DNA of 64,000 nucleotides from Maribacter zhoushanensis (GCF_029350975.1 NZ_JARKMR010000003.1:167908-231907); one strand, 5' to 3'. Numbered from the stretch's first letter, positions 44,108 to 53,977 are shown. A program made the numbers and translations. The notes: generated by a model not told the origin, from the sequence alone.

Positions 44108-45430
44108 TTAGTTTGCAGAATTTTGTTCAGGTAAATATTCTAGAACCAATCTTTGGTTGGGCTTTAAATATTTGTTGGCTACTTCTTTAATTTCTTCTCT
44201 TGTAATAGATCTGTAAACTTCTATTTCTTTATTAATAAGAGATGTATCTCCATAAAGGGCATAATAATCAGCAAGCGATTCTGCAATACCTTCAATACTA
44301 GAATTACTGTTTACAAATCGGTTTTCAAACTTGTTCTGTAGTTTTTGATAATCATTTTCAGAAATAAGTTCATTTCTTAATTTCTCAACTTCAGTTTCAA
44401 TAGAAGTATTAAGTGTGCTCAAGCTGGTTTCACCCACCGGAAGTGCAAAAACAATATACATACCGTAGTCTTCTAAGGTTACCGGTATGGCACCGATTTG
44501 TAATGCCTGCTTTTCTTCATCTACCATTTTCTTGTAAAGTTTTGAAGAAGGTCCGTCAGATAAATAGGTAGAAATCATTTCTAGTACTTGGCTATCTCTA
44601 TTTTTTAGACCGGGAGTTCTATAAGCGATCATAGTAGCCGGTATTTGAATGTTAGAGTCGTAAGCCTTTGCATTAATTTCTGTTGTGATAGGATTTTCTT
44701 TTGGAAAGCTTCTTGTAATTTCTGCTCCCTTAGGGATATCCTTAAAATATTCTGAAATCAACTTTTTGGCATTTTCGGTTTCAAAATCTCCTGCAATAAC
44801 CAAAACGGCATTGTTGGGAGAGTAGAATTTTTTCTGGAAAGCTTTGAATTCATCTAGAGTAGCGGCATCTAAGTCTGCCATTTTTCCAATAACAGTTTCT
44901 TTATAAGGATGGCTTTTAAATAGATTCTTTTTAATGTTTTCTATGAATTTGCCGTAAGGAGAATTATCAACGCGAAGTCTTTTTTCTTCTTTGACTACTT
45001 CATTTTGCGTGTCAACACCTTTTTGGTTGATAACGGGGTGAAGCATTCTTTCAGATTCTAGCCAAAGACCTAATTCTAAATTGTTAGAAGGAAAAACTTC
45101 ATAGTAGTAAGTTCTATCTTCATTGGTAGTGGCATTGCCTGATCCGCCGTTTGCGGATACTATCTTATCCCATTCTCCTTTTTCAATATTTTTTGTACCC
45201 TCAAAAAGTAGGTGTTCAAAAAAGTGTGCAAACCCTGTTCTTTGTGGGTCTTCGTCTTTAGATCCTACGTGGTAAAATACAGAGATAGAAATAATAGGGG
45301 CGGTGTTATCTTGATGTAGAATAACGTGTAAATCGTTTTCAAGGTTGTACTCTTCGTAGGCAACTTCTTGTGCGAGTCCGGCAAATCCAAAAACGGATAG
45401 TGCCGAAACCAGTAGTAATTTCATTTTCAT
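44108..45430 (-). CDS. Active M16 family zinc peptidase
   Basis: The 440-residue secreted protein has a signal peptide (FAGLAQ). The inverted zinc motif HFFEHLLFEGT is at residues 69-73 with the distal Glu in EVVKEEKRLR, so this is the catalytic partner. It is the first gene of a two-gene leftward operon. Substrates are unknown; peptide degradation in the periplasm is likely. Confidence 0.95.
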   Translation of the reverse strand: MKMKLLLVSALSVFGFAGLAQEVAYEEYNLENDLHVILHQDNTAPIISISVFYHVGSKDEDPQRTGFAHFFEHLLFEGTKNIEKGEWDKIVSANGGSGNATTNEDRTYYYEVFPSNNLELGLWLESERMLHPVINQKGVDTQNEVVKEEKRLRVDNSPYGKFIENIKKNLFKSHPYKETVIGKMADLDAATLDEFKAFQKKFYSPNNAVLVIAGDFETENAKKLISEYFKDIPKGAEITRSFPKENPITTEINAKAYDSNIQIPATMIAYRTPGLKNRDSQVLEMISTYLSDGPSSKLYKKMVDEEKQALQIGAIPVTLEDYGMYIVFALPVGETSLSTLNTSIETEVEKLRNELISENDYQKLQNKFENRFVNSNSSIEGIAESLADYYALYGDTSLINKEIEVYRSITREEIKEVANKYLKPNQRLVLEYLPEQNSAN

Positions 45431-45612
45431 TTAAACTGTTTTAAGTTAGTGTTCACTTGTTCTTTCTTGTTAGTGTGTATTTAGATTAAAATGTTACACT
45501 CATCAACAATTTTGTAAGAACAATCTTCAATATATGAATTCTTTAACAGTTATTATTTTATTATGTTTTGTTTATTGATTATCTTAAAAGTCTAAACAAA
45601 AATATATTCGTT

Positions 45613-46068
45613 ATGAAAAATTATGCCTTACCTCTTAGATTTGGTGTTGCCGCCAGTGGTTCTTTAATTGCTTATTTCCTAATACTATCGTTACTTGGTC
45701 TACATGTGAATGTTTTTTATAGTTTATTCAATGCTGTAATCACAGGTTTTGCCATTTTTGAAGCGATCAAGTATTATAAGTTAAAAAAGGGTAGTGAATT
45801 TAGTTATGCAGGTGGTTTCATGGCAGGTTTGATAACCGGTGGTGTAGCAACGTTAATTTTCACCATCTTTTTTGCGTTTTATTCTACTGAGTTGCAGCCA
45901 GGTTTTTTAGAAGAATTATCTACAAGATGGGCAAACACATATAGAAGTTTTGAAGCCATTGTTTTTTTGGTCGTAGCAACTATGGGTTTTACCAGTAGCA
46001 TTGTTTTGACCCTTGCATTTATGCAACTATTTAAGACTTCGAACACTACATTGGTAAAGAGTGTTTAA
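45613..46068 (+). CDS. DUF4199 membrane protein
   Basis: I choose the ATG at 45613 (MKNYALPLRFGVAASGSL, 151 residues); the frame is open upstream to 45568 without a signal. It has four predicted helices with the DUF4199 pattern (FAIFEAIKYYK..GSEFSYAGGFMAGLITGG). It is confined to Bacteroidota and its function is unknown. Confidence 0.85.
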   Translation: MKNYALPLRFGVAASGSLIAYFLILSLLGLHVNVFYSLFNAVITGFAIFEAIKYYKLKKGSEFSYAGGFMAGLITGGVATLIFTIFFAFYSTELQPGFLEELSTRWANTYRSFEAIVFLVVATMGFTSSIVLTLAFMQLFKTSNTTLVKSV

Positions 46069-46084
46069 AAATCATAAAAAAGAC

Positions 46085-46114
46085 TTGTAAATTCACGATT
46101 AAAATCTATATTTG
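46085..46114 (+). promoter_or_regulatory. Consensus promoter of rplU-rpmA
   Basis: TTG at 46085-46087, exactly 19 bases, then TATATTTG at 46107-46114: a full match to the Bacteroidota consensus. It gives a leader of about 45 bases with a stem-loop at its start. Confidence 0.8.
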
Positions 46115-46120
46115 CACCCG

Positions 46121-46142
46121 CCTATGGAAAAAATCCATCAGG
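46121..46142 (+). other. Stem-loop at the 5' end of the rplU leader
   Basis: CCTATGGA pairs with TCCAT-c-AGG (one bulged C) around AAAAA. It begins at about the transcription start and ends in CAGGTTT, like the atpD leader element at 12780. It could be a 5' stabilising hairpin or an L21 autoregulatory site. Confidence 0.5.
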
Positions 46143-46164
46143 TTTAATCATTACATTTAACAAT

Positions 46165-46833
46165 ATGTACGCAATTGTAGAGATGGCAGGGCAGCAATTT
46201 AAAGTTGCAAAAGACCAGAAAGTGTACGTTCACCGTTTACAAGCAGAAGAAGGTAAGAAAGTTACTTTTGACAATGTTCTTCTTTTAGCTGATGGATCGA
46301 ACGTTACTATCGGCGCCCCGGCTATAGACGGAGCCGCAGTAGAGGCCAAAGTCGTTAAACACCTAAGAGGTGACAAAGTAATCGTTTTTCACAAGAAAAG
46401 ACGTAAAGGTTACAGAAAGAAAAATGGACATCGTCAATCTCTTACGGAGATTGTAATCGAATCTATTATTTCTAAAGGAGCAAAGAAAACTGAAACTAAG
46501 AAAGCTGAACCAAAGGCTAAAAAAGTTGAAGAAAAAACAGCTCCTGTAGCAGCACCAAAAGCAAAAGCAAAGAAAGCTAGCGCTAAAGGTGATGATTTGA
46601 AGAAAGTTGAAGGTATCGGTCCAAAAATCGCTGAGACTTTGAATAATGCAGGTATTTCTACTTTTGCTGAATTGGCAAAAACAGACGCAGCTAAAATTTC
46701 TGAAATTATAGCAGACGTTCGTGGAAATCACGTAACTGACACATGGCCAAAGCAAGCACAATTAGCTGCTGATGGTAAATGGGACGAGTTACAAAAATGG
46801 CAAGACGAATTAGACGGTGGTGTAGCTAAATAA
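46165..46833 (+). CDS. rplU: 50S ribosomal protein L21 with C-terminal helix-hairpin-helix extension
   Basis: Residues 1-103 are a complete bL21 (MYAIVEMAGQQFKVAKDQ, HKKRRRKGYRKKNGHRQ region). After a Lys/Ala-rich linker, residues 145-222 form a helix-hairpin-helix domain (LKKVEGIGPKIAETLNNAGI, TFAELAKTDAAKI). The total of 222 residues is about twice the usual length. It is one continuous frame, followed by rpmA after 41 bases. The extension may bind rRNA or DNA. Confidence 0.95.
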   Translation: MYAIVEMAGQQFKVAKDQKVYVHRLQAEEGKKVTFDNVLLLADGSNVTIGAPAIDGAAVEAKVVKHLRGDKVIVFHKKRRKGYRKKNGHRQSLTEIVIESIISKGAKKTETKKAEPKAKKVEEKTAPVAAPKAKAKKASAKGDDLKKVEGIGPKIAETLNNAGISTFAELAKTDAAKISEIIADVRGNHVTDTWPKQAQLAADGKWDELQKWQDELDGGVAK

Positions 46834-46874
46834 GCTAAATCATTAAAGTATAATAATATTTAAAACCTCAGACA

Positions 46875-47135
46875 ATGGCACATAAGAAAGGTGTAGGTAG
46901 TTCGAAAAACGGTAGAGAATCAGAATCGAAACGATTAGGAGTTAAGATTTATGGTGGTCAAGCTGCTATCGCTGGTAACATTATCGTTAGACAGCGTGGA
47001 ACAAGACACAATCCTGGTGAAAATGTTTACGCAGGAAAAGACCATACATTACACGCACGTGTAGATGGTTTAGTAAAGTTTACTAAAAAAGCTGGTGGAA
47101 AATCATTTGTTTCCATAGAGCCTTTTGAAGCATAA
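46875..47135 (+). CDS. rpmA: 50S ribosomal protein L27
   Basis: The 86-residue protein begins [19 protein letters not shown], the conserved L27 N-terminus that reaches towards the peptidyl-transferase centre, with no extra cleavable N-terminal peptide as in Firmicutes. It is co-transcribed with rplU and closed by a strong terminator. Confidence 0.98.
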   Translation: MAHKKGVGSSKNGRESESKRLGVKIYGGQAAIAGNIIVRQRGTRHNPGENVYAGKDHTLHARVDGLVKFTKKAGGKSFVSIEPFEA

Positions 47136-47153
47136 GCTTTAAACAAATTATTT

Positions 47154-47187
47154 AAAAAACCCTCTTCAGCAATGAAGAGGGTTTTTT
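47154..47187 (+). terminator. Rho-independent terminator of rplU-rpmA
   Basis: AAAAAACCCTCTTCA-GCAA-TGAAGAGGGTTTTTT is a perfect 15-bp hairpin. Confidence 0.95.
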
Positions 47188-47220
47188 GTTAGCAATGGGT
47201 TAACTTAATGTAAATATCTA

Positions 47221-47261
47221 TTAAAATTCAAGATATCTTAAAATAGCCTTAAAATTAAGGC
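47221..47261 (+). promoter_or_regulatory. Direct and inverted repeats before the phytase operon
   Basis: CTTAAAAT occurs at 47237-47244 and 47248-47255, exactly 11 bases apart, with a third TTAAAAT at 47221-47227. The second copy is also half of the inverted repeat GCCTTAA-AA-TTAAGGC (47246-47261). Direct repeats with 11-bp spacing are the layout of PhoB/OmpR-family sites, which fits phosphate control of a phytase operon. No experimental basis is visible. Confidence 0.45.
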
Positions 47262-47318
47262 AACACTATTTCAACTCGTTTCTAATTTCTTTGTGGCCCA
47301 ATAACAACCACATAGAAA

Positions 47319-50201
47319 ATGAAAAAACCAGTATTATTCTCCTTGCTCTTATTCTTGCCTTTTATTTTACTTGCCCAATCTGGTAACATTCAGGGCGTCG
47401 TTACCGATGAAAATGGATTGTATTTACCCGGGGCAAATGCTATTATCCCTTCATTGTCAAAAGGTTCAATTACAGACTTTGATGGGAAATTCACAATAGT
47501 AGATGTTCCAGAAGGCACTTATTCTATAAAAATATCTTACCTAGGATATGCAGATTTATCACAAGAAGTTACCGTAGTTGCTCACCAAACCGTTAGTATT
47601 AGGTTATCTGTAGAACAGAAAAGTGTGGAACTTGAAGGTGTTGAGGTATCTGCTTATGGGTTAAGTGGTCAGTCAAAAGCCTTGAATACCCAAAAGACCA
47701 ATTTGAATATAACCAATGTAGTATCAACTGATCAAATAGGTAAATTTCCTGATGCAAATATTGGAGATGCGGTAAAAAGGATTCCTGGTATAACCATGCA
47801 AATGGATCAAGGTGAGGCAAGAAATGTAATTGTTAGAGGTTTATCACCTCAATTAAATTCCGTGACATTAAATGGTAGCAGAATACCCTCTGCTGAAGGC
47901 GATAACAGAAATGTTCAGATGGATTTGATACCTGCTGATATGATACAATCTATAGAAGTAAGTAAAGCAGTTACACCAGATATGGATGCAGATGCATTGG
48001 GTGGTTCTGTAAACTTGATAACAAGAACATCTCCGCAAGGTTTTAGACTTTCTGCAACATTGGGGTCAGGTATTAATTTCATTACAGATAAACCCATTTT
48101 AAATGGCTCGGTTCTTTTGGGTGACCGCAGTAAAAATGATAAGTTTGGTTGGATGATTTCAGTCTCTGGTAATGATAACGATTTTGGCTCTGATAATGTA
48201 GAAGCAGAGTGGACAGATGAGTTCGAATATAATACTGGAATTGAAGATGGCGATGGAGAACCAATTTTAGAAGAGGTAGATGTTGATCCTTACGTAAATG
48301 TCTATGAGCAACGAGAATATTTGGTACAGAGGATAAGACGCAGTTTTTCAGCAAATTTAGATTATAAATTCGACGCTAATAATACTGTGTTTCTAAAAAC
48401 AATGTATAATTGGAGAGATGATCGTGAAAACAGATTTCGTTTAGAGCATGATATTTTAGATGCAGAAGATATTGAAGAAAGCGACTTTATTATAACCGAC
48501 GGTGTACCTACAAGATTCCCTGTAGAAGTCAAAAGACAATCTAAAGGTGGTATTGATAGTGGTAGAAATAAAAATCGCCGCTTAGAAGATCAACGCATGC
48601 AAAATTACAGCTTAGGGGGAAATCATCTTTGGGGTAATTTAAAAGTAGATTGGATGACTTCTTTTGCTAAAGCATCTGAAGAGCGTTTAAATGAGCGTTA
48701 TGCAGAGTTTGAATCTGAATATAGTATTAATAATGATGTATTAAATTCTAGGTATCCAAGATATTCGGTAGTAAATACGGCAGATGCTGCTTTAGAAAAT
48801 TTCGAGTATAGTGAGGTTACTGAAGAAAATCAGTATACAGAAGAAGAAGATTTAAACGTATTTGTAAATTTTGAAATTCCAGCAGATATTTTTAGTCAAG
48901 GTGAAGGCAGCGTAAAATTTGGTGCAAGAGGTAGATTTAAATCCAAATTAAGGGATAATAATTTTTATGAATTTGATTTAGAAGATGATTTTCCAACCTT
49001 GGCAACAGTACCCGTAAAAGATTATAGTGACCCTGATTATTTGGCAGGAAGTCAGTATCAAATAGGTTCATTTGCGAGTGAGGCTTGGCTAGGTGCTTTA
49101 GATTTGAATATTGCAGATGGCGAGTTAATTGTAGATGAGTTTGCGCCAAGCAACTTTAACGTAAATGAAGATGTGCTTGCTGGTTATGTAATGCTAAATC
49201 AAAAGCTATCTGAAAAATTTAGTGTTTTGGTGGGGGTGAGATTAGAGAATACGAAGCTGGAATCTAAGGGTAATAGAGTTATTTATATAGAGGAAGATGA
49301 AGATGCTGGTATAGATGAGGCTGTGCTGGTAGAAGAAGTAATTGGTGAAAATTCATATACAAATGTGTTACCTGGTGTGCATTTAAAATATGATGTATCT
49401 ACAAATACCATATTAAGGTTTGCATGGACCAATACATTGGCAAGACCAAATTATCAAGATTTAATTCCACGTGCAGAAGTAATTAATGAGGACAAAGAAT
49501 TGGTTTTAGGAAATGCAGATTTGAACCCAACTACATCTATGAATTTTGACCTTATGGCAGAGCATTATTTTGAAAGTGTAGGTTTAATTTCTGGAGGTTT
49601 GTTCTACAAGAATATAGATGAGTTCATTTATACATTTATATATGAGGCACCAGATGATAATTTAGGTGCAGGAACAGAAGGCTATGATGTTTTTCAACCA
49701 TTAAATGGCGATAGCGCTACAATTTTCGGGATGGAATTTGCATTTCAGCGTCAGTTGGATTTTCTACCAGGTTTTGCTAGAAACTTTAGTCTTTATTTGA
49801 ACTACACTTACTTATCATCTTCTGCCGATGGTATACGAAATGAAGATGGCGATGAGCGTAGCGATTTAGATTTGCCAAATACGGCACCCAATATGTTTAA
49901 TGGGTCTTTAGGTTATGCAGATAAAAAATTCAGTGCAAGATTATCGGCAAATTTTTCTGATAGTTATATTGATGAAATCGGCGGTAACGATTTTGAAGAT
50001 AGGTACTACGATACTCAAATGTTTTTAGATTTTAATGCTACTTTTCAGATTAATAAAAATCTTAGTGTGTATGCAGATTTAAATAATATTACCAATCAGC
50101 CATTGCGTTATTTTCAAGGAGTTAAAGAGCGTACACAGCAAATCGAATTTTATGGACAGCGTTTTAGCTTAGGCTTAAAATACGACCTGTTTAAAAAATA
50201 A
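47319..50201 (+). CDS. TonB-dependent receptor of the phytase operon
   Basis: The 960-residue outer-membrane receptor has a signal peptide (ILLAQ), a carboxypeptidase regulatory-like domain (IQGVVTDENGLYLPGANAII, about 24-110), a plug with IGDAVKRIPGITMQ and RGLSPQLNSVTLNG (type common in TonB receptors of the Caulobacter/Xanthomonas set), and a barrel ending RFSLGLKYDLFKK. It is followed after 26 bases by a beta-propeller phytase gene, so the likely ligand is phytate or an inositol phosphate. That is inference from context. Confidence 0.94.
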   Translation: MKKPVLFSLLLFLPFILLAQSGNIQGVVTDENGLYLPGANAIIPSLSKGSITDFDGKFTIVDVPEGTYSIKISYLGYADLSQEVTVVAHQTVSIRLSVEQKSVELEGVEVSAYGLSGQSKALNTQKTNLNITNVVSTDQIGKFPDANIGDAVKRIPGITMQMDQGEARNVIVRGLSPQLNSVTLNGSRIPSAEGDNRNVQMDLIPADMIQSIEVSKAVTPDMDADALGGSVNLITRTSPQGFRLSATLGSGINFITDKPILNGSVLLGDRSKNDKFGWMISVSGNDNDFGSDNVEAEWTDEFEYNTGIEDGDGEPILEEVDVDPYVNVYEQREYLVQRIRRSFSANLDYKFDANNTVFLKTMYNWRDDRENRFRLEHDILDAEDIEESDFIITDGVPTRFPVEVKRQSKGGIDSGRNKNRRLEDQRMQNYSLGGNHLWGNLKVDWMTSFAKASEERLNERYAEFESEYSINNDVLNSRYPRYSVVNTADAALENFEYSEVTEENQYTEEEDLNVFVNFEIPADIFSQGEGSVKFGARGRFKSKLRDNNFYEFDLEDDFPTLATVPVKDYSDPDYLAGSQYQIGSFASEAWLGALDLNIADGELIVDEFAPSNFNVNEDVLAGYVMLNQKLSEKFSVLVGVRLENTKLESKGNRVIYIEEDEDAGIDEAVLVEEVIGENSYTNVLPGVHLKYDVSTNTILRFAWTNTLARPNYQDLIPRAEVINEDKELVLGNADLNPTTSMNFDLMAEHYFESVGLISGGLFYKNIDEFIYTFIYEAPDDNLGAGTEGYDVFQPLNGDSATIFGMEFAFQRQLDFLPGFARNFSLYLNYTYLSSSADGIRNEDGDERSDLDLPNTAPNMFNGSLGYADKKFSARLSANFSDSYIDEIGGNDFEDRYYDTQMFLDFNATFQINKNLSVYADLNNITNQPLRYFQGVKERTQQIEFYGQRFSLGLKYDLFKK

Positions 50202-50227
50202 TTCAGTATCCACGTTAAATATTAAAA

Positions 50228-51241
50228 ATGAAAAATATATCATATTTACTAGTACTTACAATTGTTATGGTTTCTTGCAGACAAAGTAGGTTGCCAAAAA
50301 TTATACCTGATGTTATCACAGAATTTACGTTGAACGATACCGATGATCCAGCTATTTGGGTTAACCCTAAAAATCCTGCTGAGAGTATTGTTTTTGGAAC
50401 CGATAAAAAAACGAATGGTGCTATCTATGCTTTTGATTTGAACGGAAAAATTATTCAGGATAAAACTATTAGAGATATTCAACGCCCAAACAATGTCGAT
50501 ATTGAATATGGCTTTCAGTTGAATGATTCTACGGTAACCGATATTTTGGTTTTTACAGAGCGTGAGAAACAGCAAATAAGAATGTTTTCTGTACCTGATA
50601 TGAAGCCTTTAGACGGTGGTGGTTTTAAGGTATTTGAAGATGAGGAATTAGAAGAGAATAAATTGCCAATGGGGGTAAGTTTATATAAGTCATCTAAGGA
50701 TGCAACTGTATATGCTATTGTAGGTAGAAAAACTGGTCCTGCAGATGGTTATCTGTACCAGTATGCTCTTAATGCTGATAGTCTTGGTGTATCCTCCAAT
50801 TATGTTAGAAAATTTGGCAAGTTTAGCGGAGTCAAAGAAATTGAGGCAATTGCTGTAGATGATGAAAATGGTTTTGTTTATTTCTCTGATGAAGGTGTGT
50901 GCATTAAAAAATATCATGCAGAACCTAGTATGGGAAATGAAGAGATTTCTTGTTTTGGGGGTAAATATTTTGATGAAGATATAGAAGGTATTGCTATTGC
51001 ATCTTACACAGATGGACATGGTTATTTAATTGTGTCTAACCAGCAGAAGGGCGAGTTCAATATTTTTGATAGGGAAACCAATGCCTATATTAATGCTGTG
51101 AATCTTTCTACCACCGAAACTGATGGTTGTGAGGCAGTAACTGTGCCGTTAAATGATACATTCAAAAATGGACTTTTCGTCGCAATGAACGACGAAAAGA
51201 ACTTTTACTTTTATGACTTGAAGAGATTGGGGTTACAATAA
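50228..51241 (+). CDS. Beta-propeller phytase lipoprotein
   Basis: The 337-residue protein has lipobox VSC (Cys17). It matches beta-propeller (BPP) 3-phytases: DDPAIWVNPKNPAESIVFGTDK at the start of the propeller (an acidic Ca2+/phosphate-site segment), NNVDIEYGF, IEAIAVDDENGFVYFSDE and DIEGIAIAS. These enzymes need Ca2+ and release phosphate from inositol hexakisphosphate. It probably sits on the cell surface next to the receptor. Its last 9 bases overlap the convergent deoxyribonucleotidase gene. Confidence 0.93.
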   Translation: MKNISYLLVLTIVMVSCRQSRLPKIIPDVITEFTLNDTDDPAIWVNPKNPAESIVFGTDKKTNGAIYAFDLNGKIIQDKTIRDIQRPNNVDIEYGFQLNDSTVTDILVFTEREKQQIRMFSVPDMKPLDGGGFKVFEDEELEENKLPMGVSLYKSSKDATVYAIVGRKTGPADGYLYQYALNADSLGVSSNYVRKFGKFSGVKEIEAIAVDDENGFVYFSDEGVCIKKYHAEPSMGNEEISCFGGKYFDEDIEGIAIASYTDGHGYLIVSNQQKGEFNIFDRETNAYINAVNLSTTETDGCEAVTVPLNDTFKNGLFVAMNDEKNFYFYDLKRLGLQ

Positions 51242-51754
51242 TTTTTCTCCAATCTCAAACCACGTATTCACACGTTCAAATCCTTCGGTATTTACATTGT
51301 GTGGTGAGGTGAATTGAAGGCTTCTACCATTGAAATTCTCTAAATTGAAACTACGGTCATCTATTAGGATATCTCCCTTTAGAATGTGTTTATGACCGCA
51401 AAGAATTCTATTCTGCCAAGGTAAAAAAGGAAAGTGCTCATCTAGCCATTCACTTTTTTCTTCTAAGGAATTTGGGAATTGCATGGCGGCAGATGCTATG
51501 TAAACTTCATGTTTATCGGCAAGTTGAGATAAAATTTCTTGACTGCCTGCAATAGGTTTTAGATTTCTGAAAAAGCCTCTTCTGGTGGCGTGTTTGCGAA
51601 CACTATCTTGATGTGCCTCTGGCACCATACGCCATACTTCTGTACCAGAGCATAGATCTTTAGTAAGTTCTCCGTTAAATTCCGTATTGTAAAGTTCTAT
51701 ATGGGCGCCATAGGTATCTGCAATTACCTCGTCCATGTCAACAAATAGTATCAT
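51233..51754 (-). CDS. 5'(3')-deoxyribonucleotidase (HAD family, type C)
   Basis: The 173-residue HAD phosphatase has the nucleophile motif VDMDEVIAD (Asp6 and Asp8), the Ser/Thr motif IASAAM, and the acidic motif LIDDRSFN. It matches the pyrimidine-type 5'(3')-deoxyribonucleotidases that dephosphorylate dNMPs in the cytoplasm. Its 3' end overlaps the phytase gene by 9 bases. Confidence 0.9.
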   Translation of the reverse strand: MILFVDMDEVIADTYGAHIELYNTEFNGELTKDLCSGTEVWRMVPEAHQDSVRKHATRRGFFRNLKPIAGSQEILSQLADKHEVYIASAAMQFPNSLEEKSEWLDEHFPFLPWQNRILCGHKHILKGDILIDDRSFNLENFNGRSLQFTSPHNVNTEGFERVNTWFEIGEKLL

Positions 51755-51949
51755 AAATATTTTTTCGATTTAAATGAAAGGAAAGCTTTGGTGTAAAAAA
51801 TCAACTTTCCATTGAAGAATTAAAACTAAGAATTTAGAAATTAAATGTATAGACAAAAACATCTATAGGGTTAATAATAAAATGTTTAGGAGAAAGCTTA
51901 AGGATAGTCTCACTCTATTTTGCGAATCTAATTCTAAAGATTTAAAATC

Positions 51950-52534
51950 ATGAAAAAATCAGTTATCTGTGTTGCAATGGCAAGTACATTATTATTCTCT
52001 AGTTGCTTAGGTTCATTCAGTGCCTTCAATAATTTAAAAGATTGGAATCAAGGACTGTCTGAAAGTAAATTTGTGAACAACCTTGTATTTTGGGGCTTAA
52101 ATATTATACCTGTTTATGGCTTATTCTTTTTAGGAGATGCCGTAATCTTTAACGTAATAGAGTTTTGGGGCGGTTCTAACCCAATTGCGATGGAAGAAGG
52201 AGAGTCGGAAACTCAAATGGTTGAAAGAGATGGTAATACCTTTGAAATGATCGCAACTAAAAATAGAATGCAGGTAACCGTAGTTGACGGACCTAAAAAA
52301 GGAAAGAAAATTGATTTGGTCTACAAGCCAGGAGATAAATCATGGAATGCCGTTAGACCTAATGGTGAGATTATTAAACTATCATCTTTCGAAGAAGGAT
52401 TTTATATAGTTTATATGCCAAACGGAAAAGAAGTAAAAATTAATCCGTTAAGTTCCAAAGAAGAAGGTTTAGCTCAAATTAAAGAACAAACAGATTGTTA
52501 TTATTTAGAAGGTATGTTGGCAGAGAATAACTAA
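51950..52534 (+). CDS. DUF3332 family lipoprotein
   Basis: The 194-residue protein has lipobox FSSC (Cys19) and the pattern GSFSAFNNLKDWNQGLSESKFVNNLVFW..NIIPVYGLFFLGDAVIFNVIEFWGG typical of DUF3332, with one hydrophobic hairpin region, then a beta-rich tail. Function is unknown. It has its own terminator. Confidence 0.88.
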   Translation: MKKSVICVAMASTLLFSSCLGSFSAFNNLKDWNQGLSESKFVNNLVFWGLNIIPVYGLFFLGDAVIFNVIEFWGGSNPIAMEEGESETQMVERDGNTFEMIATKNRMQVTVVDGPKKGKKIDLVYKPGDKSWNAVRPNGEIIKLSSFEEGFYIVYMPNGKEVKINPLSSKEEGLAQIKEQTDCYYLEGMLAENN

Positions 52535-52554
52535 TCCTAAGAAATAAAAAGCAT

Positions 52555-52587
52555 AAAAAAGGTCCTGATAAATATCAGGACCTTTTT
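52555..52587. terminator. Bidirectional terminator (DUF3332 gene / ahcY)
   Basis: AAAAAAGGTCCTGATA-AA-TATCAGGACCTTTTT is a perfect hairpin between convergent genes. Confidence 0.93.
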
Positions 52588-52606
52588 AGTTTCTAAAACT
52601 AATGTT

Positions 52607-53923
52607 TTAGTATCTGTAATATTCCGGCTTAAAAGGACCTTCAACGGTTACACCAATGTAATCGGCTTGGTAATTCTTTAACTCGGTCAGTTCAGCTCCT
52701 AAACGAGATAAGTGAAGTTTAGCAACCTTCTCATCTAAATGCTTAGGTAACATATAAACTTCATTCTTATAATTGGCACTGTTTTTCCAAAGCTCTATTT
52801 GAGCTAGTGTCTGGTTTGTAAATGAGTTACTCATTACAAAACTAGGATGACCGGTAGCACAACCTAAGTTTACTAATCTACCTTCGGCCAATATGATTAA
52901 ATCCTTACCGTTGATAGTATATTTATCAACCTGTGGCTTAATTTCATCTTTAGTATTACCATGGTTTTTGTTCAACCACGCCATATCAATTTCATTGTCA
53001 AAATGACCAATGTTACAAACGATAGCTTTATCCTTTAGAGCTTCAAAATGTTCAGCTCTAATGATATCTTTATTTCCTGTAGTAGTGATTACAATATCAG
53101 CGTTACCAATAACGTTTTCCAGTTTTTTAACCTCAAATCCGTCCATACAAGCTTGTAATGCACAAATCGGGTCAATTTCAGTAACGGTAACAATAGAACC
53201 GGCACCTTTAAAAGAAGCAGCGGTACCTTTACCAACATCGCCATAACCGGCAACAACAACACGCTTACCAGCAAGCATAGTATCTGTTGCTCTACGTATA
53301 GCATCAACAGCACTTTCGCGACATCCGTATTTGTTATCAAATTTAGATTTAGTAACAGAATCATTAACGTTTATGGCCGGCATAGGTAAAGTTCCATTCT
53401 TTACACGCTCGTATAAACGGTGAACACCTGTTGTGGTTTCTTCAGAAAGACCTTTGATCTCCCCTGCCATTTCAGGATATTCGTCCAATACCATGTTGGT
53501 AAGGTCACCACCATCATCCAAGATCATGTTTAATGGCTTTCTGTCCTCACCAAAGAACAAAGTCTGTTCAATACACCAATCAAACTCCTCTTCGTTCATT
53601 CCTTTCCAAGCATAAACAGGAACACCTGCAGCTGCAATTGCCGCTGCGGCTTGATCTTGGGTAGAAAATATATTACATGAGCTCCAAGTAACATCTGCAC
53701 CAAGAGCGGTCAATGTTTCTATAAGAACTGCAGTTTGTATTGTCATATGAAGACAACCGGCAATACGGGCACCTTTAAGTGGCTGCTCATCTTTATATTC
53801 TTCTCTTAATGCCATTAGGCCTGGCATTTCAGCTTCTGCTAACTCAATTTCTTTTCTTCCCCAATCGGCAAGGGTGATATCCTTAACCTTATAAGGCACA
53901 TACGGAATAGTTTTCGTGCTCAT
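52607..53923 (-). CDS. ahcY: Adenosylhomocysteinase
   Basis: AhcY hydrolyses S-adenosylhomocysteine to homocysteine and adenosine, clearing the product of methylation reactions. The 438-residue protein has the NAD-binding motif [10 protein letters not shown], the substrate segments [16 protein letters not shown] and [14 protein letters not shown], and the conserved C-terminus [17 protein letters not shown]. The length is standard. It is transcribed away from the phosphopantetheinyl transferase gene. Confidence 0.98.
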   Translation of the reverse strand: MSTKTIPYVPYKVKDITLADWGRKEIELAEAEMPGLMALREEYKDEQPLKGARIAGCLHMTIQTAVLIETLTALGADVTWSSCNIFSTQDQAAAAIAAAGVPVYAWKGMNEEEFDWCIEQTLFFGEDRKPLNMILDDGGDLTNMVLDEYPEMAGEIKGLSEETTTGVHRLYERVKNGTLPMPAINVNDSVTKSKFDNKYGCRESAVDAIRRATDTMLAGKRVVVAGYGDVGKGTAASFKGAGSIVTVTEIDPICALQACMDGFEVKKLENVIGNADIVITTTGNKDIIRAEHFEALKDKAIVCNIGHFDNEIDMAWLNKNHGNTKDEIKPQVDKYTINGKDLIILAEGRLVNLGCATGHPSFVMSNSFTNQTLAQIELWKNSANYKNEVYMLPKHLDEKVAKLHLSRLGAELTELKNYQADYIGVTVEGPFKPEYYRY

Positions 53924-53977
53924 ATCTTTATTATTTTATACTTTCGTTTATCTGTGTACAGCAATTTTTAATTCTTG

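Noticed and set aside
53089..53364. Leucine-rich minus-strand frame inside ahcY.
   Set aside because: It is an out-of-frame shadow of a highly conserved gene with implausible composition.
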